Assembly (NCBI RefSeq): GCF_900112775.1
Contig: NZ_FOYZ01000018.1
Location: forward strand, 1 to 64,000
DNA from: Anaeromicropila populeti
GTDB taxonomy: Bacteria; Bacillota; Clostridia; Lachnospirales; Lachnospiraceae
Direction of reading: 5' to 3'
DNA length: 64,000 nucleotides
Below are positions 55,153 to 64,000 of the stretch, piece by piece. Numbering within the stretch: the first letter of the stretch is position 1; every line of letters begins with the position of its first letter. The translations under genes were made by a program, and so were the position numbers. Below the pieces are notes generated by a model that saw only the letters and a program-made list of their open reading frames with translations, was not told the origin of the DNA and did not search any database.

Positions 55153-55328
55153 TTATACACATTCATTAACACCTTATACATGAAACATAAAGATACTTAT
55201 TCTTAAGTAAACACCTTGATTTTAAAGGCCTAAGAGTGGTTATGAACAACTTAACACCGCCTATTACTACTACTACTAAGTTTTATTATATATATCTTTA
55301 TTTTTAAACTTGAAGGGAGTTATCAACA
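55153..55328 (+). promoter_or_regulatory. Downstream half of oriC: DnaA boxes, DnaA-trio-like tract and AT-rich unwinding element
   Basis: Between dnaA and dnaN. TTATACACA at 55153-55161, a weak TTATGAACA at 55240-55248, and TTATCAACA at 55320-55328. Between them, after a short GC-rich CACCGCC, is a run of TAC repeats, TATTACTACTACTACTA (55262-55278), then AT-rich TTTTATTATATATATC. This order (box, GC patch, trinucleotide tract, AT-rich DNA) is like the Bacillus subtilis unwinding region, where DnaA-trios bind DnaA as single strand. Confidence 0.7.
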
Positions 55329-55329
55329 C

Positions 55330-56442
55330 ATGCAAATTATATGTAACAGAAGTACACTATTAAACAGTGTAAATATTGCTCAGAAAGCTGTTCCATCTAA
55401 GACAACAATGACGATATTAGAGTGTTTAATAATTAGTGCAAAAGCTAATTGTATTAAGTTAACTGCAAATGATATGGAATTAGCAATTGAAACTATACTG
55501 GATGGAGAAATTAAGGAAGAAGGTTCAGTTGCAATTAACGCTAAAATATTATTAGAAATTATTAGAAAACTTCCTGATAGTGAAGTAGTGATCACTACAA
55601 ATGAAAAGTATGAAGTAACAATTAAGTGTGAAAAATCAAAATTTAGTATTATGGGAAAGACAACAGATGAATTTCCAGGAATACCAGAAATTAAACGAAA
55701 CAATAAAGTTACTTTATCACAATTTGCATTAAAGGATTTAATAAGACAAACTGTTTTTTCTATTTCGGATACAGAAACAAATAAAATAATGACAGGGGAG
55801 TTATTTGAAATTAGCGAATCAGAATTTAAAGTCGTTTCCTTAGATGGTCATAGAATATCTATTCGCAAACTACAGCTTAAAGATAGCTATGAACCAATAA
55901 AAGTAATTGTTTCAGGAAAAGCACTAATAGAAATTAACAAGGTATTATCAGGAGGAACAGATGATCTTGTCTACATGTATTTTACAGAAAAGCATGTGAT
56001 TTTTGAATTTGATAATACAATTGTTGTATCCCGATTAATTGAAGGGGAATATTACAAAATTGATCAAATGTTGACAAATGACTATGAAACAAAAATTATT
56101 GCAAATAAAAAAGAACTATTAAATTGTATTGACAGGGCAACTTTATTAGTAAAAGAAAATGAAAAAAAACCAATTATTATTAATATTAGTAGCGTTCAAA
56201 TGGAACTTAGAATGAATACTTCTATAGGATCAATGAATGAAGAAATTGATATTAAAAAAGAAGGAAAAGATATTTTAATTGGTTTTAACCCTAAATTCTT
56301 AATAGATGCATTACGGGTTATTGATGATGAAGATGTAACAATTTATTTATTTAACCCAAAGGCACCATGTTTTATAAAGGATAAAGATGAGACATATATA
56401 TACTTGATCTTACCAGTAAATTTTAATGCAGGAGTGAACTAG
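55330..56442 (+). CDS. dnaN: DNA polymerase III beta sliding clamp
   Basis: 370 aa with three similar domains of about 120 residues. MQIICNRSTLLNSVNIAQKAVPSKTTMTIL starts domain 1; FAINAK-like and ISRKL-type motifs appear as SVAINAKILLEIIRKLP and HRISIRKLQL. The C-terminus ends in LILPVN, the usual last strand. GGGAG lies 10 nt before the ATG. Second gene of the dnaA-dnaN-yaaA-recF-gyrB-gyrA order. Confidence 0.97.
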   Translation: MQIICNRSTLLNSVNIAQKAVPSKTTMTILECLIISAKANCIKLTANDMELAIETILDGEIKEEGSVAINAKILLEIIRKLPDSEVVITTNEKYEVTIKCEKSKFSIMGKTTDEFPGIPEIKRNNKVTLSQFALKDLIRQTVFSISDTETNKIMTGELFEISESEFKVVSLDGHRISIRKLQLKDSYEPIKVIVSGKALIEINKVLSGGTDDLVYMYFTEKHVIFEFDNTIVVSRLIEGEYYKIDQMLTNDYETKIIANKKELLNCIDRATLLVKENEKKPIIINISSVQMELRMNTSIGSMNEEIDIKKEGKDILIGFNPKFLIDALRVIDDEDVTIYLFNPKAPCFIKDKDETYIYLILPVNFNAGVN

Positions 56443-56443
56443 A

Positions 56444-56656
56444 ATGGAAAAAATAGTAATAAAAGATGATTTTATTAAATTAGGACAGCTGCTAAAATTA
56501 GCTGGTTTAGTTGAAAATGGTGTTGAGGCAAAATTTGCAATTATAGATGGAAAAGTATTAAGAAATGGTGAAGTGGAATTGCAGAGGGGAAAAAAAATTA
56601 TTTCTGGAGATATCATTGAATTCAATGGGCAAAAAATAAAAGTTATAAAGGAATAG
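56444..56656 (+). CDS. yaaA: S4-domain RNA-binding protein YaaA (RlbA)
   Basis: 70 aa. The S4 domain is seen as FIKLGQLLKLAGLVENGVEAK and DGKVLRNGEVELQRGKKI, matching the small YaaA proteins found between dnaN and recF in Firmicutes. The start codon follows the dnaN stop by 1 nt. Likely binds ribosomal or other RNA; function not firmly known. Confidence 0.92.
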   Translation: MEKIVIKDDFIKLGQLLKLAGLVENGVEAKFAIIDGKVLRNGEVELQRGKKIISGDIIEFNGQKIKVIKE

Positions 56657-56672
56657 TTTTTAGGTGTGCTAA

Positions 56673-59680
<3,008 letters not shown>

Positions 59681-59720
59681 TATATTTTAGTTCTTGCAAG
59701 TAAAAAATGGAGGAAGTTAC

Positions 59721-62270
59721 ATGGACGAAAATATTTTTGATAAGGTTCAAGAGGTAGACTTGAAAAAGACAATGGAAACATCATATATTGATTATGCCAT
59801 GTCAGTTATTGCTTCCAGAGCCTTACCAGATGTAAGAGATGGTTTAAAGCCAGTACAACGTAGAATTTTATATGCCATGATTGAATTAAATAATGGACCA
59901 GATAAGCCACATCGTAAATGTGCACGTATTGTAGGTGATACAATGGGTAAATATCACCCTCATGGTGATAGTTCAATTTATGGTGCATTGGTTAACTTAG
60001 CACAGGAATGGTCTACAAGATATCCTTTAGTGGACGGTCATGGAAACTTTGGCTCAGTTGATGGTGACGGAGCAGCAGCAATGCGTTATACAGAAGCCAG
60101 ATTGAGTAAAATTTCTATGGAAATGCTCTCAGATATAAATAAAAATACAGTAGATTTCGTTCCTAACTTTGATGAGACCGAAAAGGAACCAGTAGTGTTA
60201 CCATCCAGGTTTCCTAATTTACTTGTAAATGGTGCATCAGGAATTGCAGTTGGTATGGCTACTAATATTCCACCTCACAATTTAAGGGAAATTATTAATG
60301 CTGTTATAAAAATAATTGATAATAATATTGAAGAGGAAAGAAAAACAAATATTGATGAAATATTACCAATTGTTAAAGGCCCAGATTTTCCAACAGGTGC
60401 TACAATATTAGGAACCCGTGGAATTGAGGAAGCTTACAGAACTGGTCGTGGTAAAGTGCGTGTACGGGCTGTAACAGATATTGAGGCCATGCCAAATGGA
60501 AAAAGCAGAATTGTAGTAACTGAACTTCCATATTTAGTTAACAAAGCTAGATTAATAGAGAAGATTGCAGAGCTACATAGAGATAAAAAAGTTGATGGAA
60601 TAACAGAACTTCGGGATGAATCAGACAGACAGGGAATGAGAATTTGTATTGAATTACGAAGGGATGCCAATTCAAATGTTGTACTGAATCAGTTATTTAA
60701 GCATACACAATTACAAGATACTTTTGGGGTAATTATGCTTGCTTTAGTGAATAATGAACCAGTGGTAATGAATTTGCTTCAAATGCTTGAATATTATTTG
60801 TCTCATCAGGAGGAAGTTGTAACCAGAAGAATTCAATATGATTTAAATAAAGCAGAGGAAAGAGCCCACATTTTACAGGGACTGCTTATTGCACTAGATC
60901 ATATAGATGAAGTAATTAGCATTATTAGAGGTTCTAAAAATACAACAGAAGCAAAAGAAAAGTTAGTTGAAAGATTTTCTTTAGATGATGTGCAAGCACA
61001 GGCAATTGTGGACATGCGTTTAAGGGCATTAACAGGATTAGAAAGAGAAAAGCTTGAAAATGAGTATGCAGAATTAATGGTGAAAATTGCAGAGTTTAAA
61101 GAAATTTTAGGTGATAGAAAAAAACTACTTGTAGTAATAAAAAATGAGTTAATAGTAATACGTGATAAATATGGCGATGAGCGAAGAACATCTATAGGTT
61201 ATGATGAATTTGACATTTCCATGGAAGATTTAATACCAAAAGAAAATACGTTAATTGCAATGACAAGTCTAGGTTATATTAAACGTATGACTATTGATAA
61301 TTTTAAAAGTCAGAATCGCGGCGGTAAAGGAATAAAAGGTATGCAGACTATTGATGAGGACTATATTGAGGACTTATTTATGACTACTACTCATCATTAT
61401 GTACTTTTCTTTACAAATAAAGGCCGGGTGTATCGTTTAAAAGCTTATGAAGTTCCTGAGGCAAGCAGAACAGCAAGAGGTACTGCAATTGTAAATCTTC
61501 TTCAGTTACTGCCCGAAGAAAAAGTAACAGCAATTATTACAATGAGTGAATATAAAGAAAATAAGTATTTGTTTATGGCAACAAGAAGTGGAATTGTAAA
61601 AAAGACGTCTATTCGCGAATACGAAAATATTCGTAAAACAGGTCTCCAGGCGATTAATTTAAGAGAAGATGACGATCTAATTGAGGTAAAAGTGACTGAT
61701 ACTGAAAAGGACATTATATTAGTTACAAAACTGGGACAATGTATCCGCTTTAATGAAAATGATGTGAGGCCGACTGGAAGGACTTCAATGGGTGTTATAG
61801 GAATGAATTTATCTTATGATGATGAAGTTGTTGGAATGCAATTAGATACCCAGGGTGATTATTTATTATTAGTTTCTGAACTAGGTATGGGAAAAAGAAC
61901 TAGTATAAGTGAGTTTACAGTTCAGCGAAGAGGCGGCAAAGGCGTTAAGTGTTATAAAATTACTGAGAAAACAGGAAATGTAATTGGTGTAAAAGCTGTT
62001 AATAATGAAAATGAAATTATTATCATTACTACTGAAGGAATTATAATACGTTTGGCGGTTGAACAAATTTCTGAAATTGGAAGAATTACATCAGGTGTGA
62101 AATTAATTAACTTGGATAATTCTAAGGATATAAGAGTTGCAAGTTTTGCAAAGGTAAGAGAAAGTGAAGTTGTAACAGAAGATGACTTGTCACCTTTAGT
62201 TGAAGCTGCTGAGCTTGATCTTGAAATGCAGGTAAATGAAATTGAACAAGATAATGATGAAACAATATAA
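59721..62270 (+). CDS. gyrA: DNA gyrase subunit A
   Basis: 849 aa from the ATG at 59721, which has GGAGG 7-8 nt upstream. [20 protein letters not shown] starts the breakage domain; [13 protein letters not shown] holds the active-site Tyr (about residue 121). QDR-region bases look wild type ([14 protein letters not shown]). The C-terminal domain has a canonical GyrA box, VQRRGGKGV (about residue 734), which tells it from ParC. Follows gyrB by 40 bp. Confidence 0.98.
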   Translation: MDENIFDKVQEVDLKKTMETSYIDYAMSVIASRALPDVRDGLKPVQRRILYAMIELNNGPDKPHRKCARIVGDTMGKYHPHGDSSIYGALVNLAQEWSTRYPLVDGHGNFGSVDGDGAAAMRYTEARLSKISMEMLSDINKNTVDFVPNFDETEKEPVVLPSRFPNLLVNGASGIAVGMATNIPPHNLREIINAVIKIIDNNIEEERKTNIDEILPIVKGPDFPTGATILGTRGIEEAYRTGRGKVRVRAVTDIEAMPNGKSRIVVTELPYLVNKARLIEKIAELHRDKKVDGITELRDESDRQGMRICIELRRDANSNVVLNQLFKHTQLQDTFGVIMLALVNNEPVVMNLLQMLEYYLSHQEEVVTRRIQYDLNKAEERAHILQGLLIALDHIDEVISIIRGSKNTTEAKEKLVERFSLDDVQAQAIVDMRLRALTGLEREKLENEYAELMVKIAEFKEILGDRKKLLVVIKNELIVIRDKYGDERRTSIGYDEFDISMEDLIPKENTLIAMTSLGYIKRMTIDNFKSQNRGGKGIKGMQTIDEDYIEDLFMTTTHHYVLFFTNKGRVYRLKAYEVPEASRTARGTAIVNLLQLLPEEKVTAIITMSEYKENKYLFMATRSGIVKKTSIREYENIRKTGLQAINLREDDDLIEVKVTDTEKDIILVTKLGQCIRFNENDVRPTGRTSMGVIGMNLSYDDEVVGMQLDTQGDYLLLVSELGMGKRTSISEFTVQRRGGKGVKCYKITEKTGNVIGVKAVNNENEIIIITTEGIIIRLAVEQISEIGRITSGVKLINLDNSKDIRVASFAKVRESEVVTEDDLSPLVEAAELDLEMQVNEIEQDNDETI

Positions 62271-62276
62271 AAATAT

Positions 62277-62312
62277 AAAAACGGTTATAACTGTATAGTT
62301 ATAGCTGTTTTT
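62277..62312 (+). terminator. Terminator of gyrA
   Basis: Hairpin with about 16-bp arms (AAAAACGGTTATAACT / AGTTATAGCTGTTTTT, with two G-U pairs) and a 4-nt loop, ending in T5, 7 nt after the gyrA stop codon. Confidence 0.88.
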
Positions 62313-62345
62313 ATGTACAAATAGGAATAAGTACAGGAGGTTATT

Positions 62346-63188
62346 ATGAGAGTAATTAATTCTATAGAAATTACAAATGCAATTGAGGAAATGTGTATAG
62401 AAGCTAATTTAGTTCTTTCTGAAGATGTATGTAGTGCAATAAAAGGGGCATTCAGTACAGAAAAAGCTCAGTTGGGTAAAGAAATATTAAAACAGCTTGA
62501 GACAAATATGGAAATAGCAAAAAATGAGTTAATACCAATTTGTCAGGATACAGGAATGGCAGTAGTTTTTTTAAAAGTAGGGCAAGATGTACATGTTGAG
62601 GGCGAATTTATTGAAAATGCTGTTAATGAAGGAATACGACGTGGATATGAAAAAGGATATCTGCGAAAGTCGGTTGTAAAGGATCCTATAATACGAGAAA
62701 ATACAAAAGACAATACTCCTGGAATTATTCATTATGAAATAATAAAAGGAGATAAGATAGAAGTAACGGTAGCTCCCAAGGGATTTGGAAGTGAAAATAT
62801 GAGCCGTATTTGTATGTTAAAGCCATCAGATGGTATTGAAGGAGTAAAAAACGCTGTATTAGAAACGGTACAGATGGCTGGACCAAATGCCTGTCCGCCA
62901 ATGGTTGTAGGGGTAGGAATAGGAGGAACGTTTGAAAAATGTGCTATCTTGGCTAAAAAGGCTTTAACAAGAAATATAAATAGTCATTCTCCAATTCCAT
63001 ATGTTAAAGAAGTAGAAGAGGAATTACTGGATAAAATTAATAAATTAGGAATTGGGCCAGCTGGTTTAGGTGGTACGACTACAGCATTAGGTGTAAATAT
63101 TGAAACTTATCCTACACATATTGCAGGACTTCCTGTAGCAATAAATATTTGTTGTCATGTAAACCGACATGTTACTAGAATTTTATAG
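62346..63188 (+). CDS. Fumarate hydratase class I, alpha subunit
   Basis: 280 aa. N-terminal part of class I fumarase (TtdA/FumA alpha type). Iron-sulfur ligands are the Cys in NELIPICQDTGMAVVF (about 61), MAGPNACPPMVVGVGIGG (about 180) and AINICCHVNRH (about 272). AGGAGG lies 6 nt upstream. Two-subunit enzymes of this kind carry a [4Fe-4S] cluster and hydrate fumarate; some relatives act on tartrate, and I cannot exclude that. The beta subunit follows 47 bp downstream. Confidence 0.9.
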   Translation: MRVINSIEITNAIEEMCIEANLVLSEDVCSAIKGAFSTEKAQLGKEILKQLETNMEIAKNELIPICQDTGMAVVFLKVGQDVHVEGEFIENAVNEGIRRGYEKGYLRKSVVKDPIIRENTKDNTPGIIHYEIIKGDKIEVTVAPKGFGSENMSRICMLKPSDGIEGVKNAVLETVQMAGPNACPPMVVGVGIGGTFEKCAILAKKALTRNINSHSPIPYVKEVEEELLDKINKLGIGPAGLGGTTTALGVNIETYPTHIAGLPVAINICCHVNRHVTRIL

Positions 63189-63235
63189 TAGAGTAAATTA
63201 TTGTAGTATAATTATATTAGAAAAGAGGTTTTATT

Positions 63236-63793
63236 TTGAATAAATATATTAATACACCATTAAATAGTGATATAGTGTGTGATTTAAGTGCAGGTGATTT
63301 CGTATATATTACCGGGACTATATATACTGCCAGAGATGCTGCCCATGAAAGATTATACAATGCATTAATTGAAAATAGAGAAATACCTTTTGATTTATTA
63401 AATAATATTGTGTATTACTTAGGTCCTACACCAGCAAAACCCAATCAGGTAATTGGTTCGGCAGGACCTACTACAAGCAGCAGAATGGACAAATATGCTC
63501 CATTACTTATGGAACAAGGATTAAAAGGTATGATTGGAAAAGGTAAAAGAAATAAGCAAGTAGTGGATGCTATTATAAACTCAAATGCTGTTTATTTTGC
63601 TGCAATTGGTGGTGCAGGTGCCTTATTATCAAAATGTATTACTAAATCAGAAGTAATAGCCTATGAAGATTTAGGAACAGAAGCAATTCGTAAATTAGAG
63701 GTAAAAGATTTTCCTGTTATTGTTGTTATAGATTCAAAAGGAAATAATTTATACGAAACGGCAGTGCATGAATATAAATTAAAATTTATGTAG
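63236..63793 (+). CDS. Fumarate hydratase class I, beta subunit, TTG start
   Basis: 185 aa, the C-terminal half of class I fumarase (FumA/TtdB type). Motifs are GDFVYITGTIYTARDAAHERL, YYLGPTPAKPNQVIGSAGPTTSSRM and KGMIGKGKRNKQV. The start is TTG at 63236, with AAAGAGGT 8 nt upstream. Works with the alpha subunit to make the active iron-sulfur enzyme. Confidence 0.9.
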   Translation: MNKYINTPLNSDIVCDLSAGDFVYITGTIYTARDAAHERLYNALIENREIPFDLLNNIVYYLGPTPAKPNQVIGSAGPTTSSRMDKYAPLLMEQGLKGMIGKGKRNKQVVDAIINSNAVYFAAIGGAGALLSKCITKSEVIAYEDLGTEAIRKLEVKDFPVIVVIDSKGNNLYETAVHEYKLKFM

Positions 63794-63892
63794 TATTTTT
63801 GAATTTGTAATAAATAAAATTGCAGTTTACTGACTACTACACCAGTAAAATAAGGACTTAAATAAAATTGTTTGAAAAATTTAAAAAATTTG

Positions 63893-63921
63893 TTGACAAA
63901 TCTTTTTACCTCTGCTATACT
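63893..63921 (+). promoter_or_regulatory. Sigma-A promoter of tRNA-Ser
   Basis: Perfect TTGACA at 63893-63898, 17-bp spacer, TATACT at 63916-63921 (five of six), with TGC before the -10. It lies 57 bp upstream of the tRNA. Confidence 0.85.
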
Positions 63922-63978
63922 AAATAATGCGTCTAACGCAAATAATTAAATAGTAAAGTTAAGTTCAATTTACTGTCA

Positions 63979-64000
63979 GGAGAAATACTCAAGTGGTTGA
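63979..64000 (+). tRNA. tRNA-Ser (partial, runs off right edge)
   Basis: GGAGAAATACTCAAGTGGTTGA is the acceptor and start of the D arm of a typical bacterial tRNA-Ser; the rest lies outside the window. The anticodon cannot be read. Confidence 0.8.

Overview
This window looks like a piece of a Lachnospiraceae-type (Clostridium cluster XIVa) Firmicute chromosome spanning the replication origin. The evidence is a very AT-rich sequence, sporulation-associated genes (spmA, spmB, an AbrB/SpoVT-type regulator, RicT/YaaT), Firmicute gene order around oriC, a T-box leader, and a mannan-utilisation operon of the kind described in Roseburia. The genus cannot be fixed from the sequence alone.

Layout. 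(i) 1-9.7 kb, minus strand: a two-component system (YesN/YesM type), a four-gene ABC importer of the YtfQ-YtfR-YtfT-YjfF (furanose sugar) type, and a secreted GH30_8 glucuronoxylanase with a ricin/CBM13-like module that runs off the left edge. (ii) 9.8-13.6 kb: alaS and the spmA-spmB pair. (iii) 14-20.5 kb: a block collinear with Bacillus subtilis yaaO-tmk-yaaQ-yaaR-holB-yaaT-yabA-yabB-yabC-abrB, but with a different P-loop kinase in the tmk position and no yaaQ or yabA. (iv) 20.6-23.4 kb: endonuclease IV, an unrecognised protein with PD-(D/E)XK-like motifs, tRNA-Arg(CCT) and a conserved hypothetical protein. (v) 23.5-38.3 kb: a beta-mannan module. One long operon encodes a solute-binding protein, two permeases, two GH130 phosphorylases, a mannobiose/cellobiose 2-epimerase, an acetylesterase and a phosphohexomutase. 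A LacI regulator, an AraC regulator and a GH36 alpha-galactosidase sit beside it. (vi) 38.5-40.1 kb: serS with its T-box leader. (vii) 40.1-53.2 kb: the classic left flank of oriC (HD-GYP protein, DUF4446 protein, parB, parA, two perfect parS sites, a DegS/DegU-like pair, rsmG, mnmG, mnmE, jag, yidC, yidD, rnpA, rpmH). (viii) 53.2-63.8 kb: DnaA-box cluster, dnaA, dnaN, yaaA, recF, gyrB, gyrA, a two-subunit class I fumarase, and the first bases of tRNA-Ser.

Strand bias supports the origin call. Almost every gene left of about 53.2 kb is on the minus strand and every gene to the right is on the plus strand, so both arms are read away from oriC. The exceptions on the left (abrB-like gene, nfo, an AraC regulator, an alpha/beta hydrolase) are single genes.

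The carbohydrate genes suggest a fibre-degrading, probably gut or plant-litter, anaerobe. Mannan oligosaccharides would be imported by the ABC system, stripped of acetyl and galactosyl groups, epimerised, and split by phosphorolysis to mannose-1-phosphate, which the phosphohexomutase feeds to glycolysis. The upstream region of that operon carries two perfect palindromes (candidate LacI operators) and a direct repeat 20 bp apart (candidate AraC site).

I found no CRISPR array, insertion sequence, prophage or clearly novel defence system. The least explained items are the tmk-slot kinase, the PD-(D/E)XK-like protein, and candidate cis elements: the operators, a DnaA-trio-like tract between dnaA and dnaN, and a palindrome at the abrB start.
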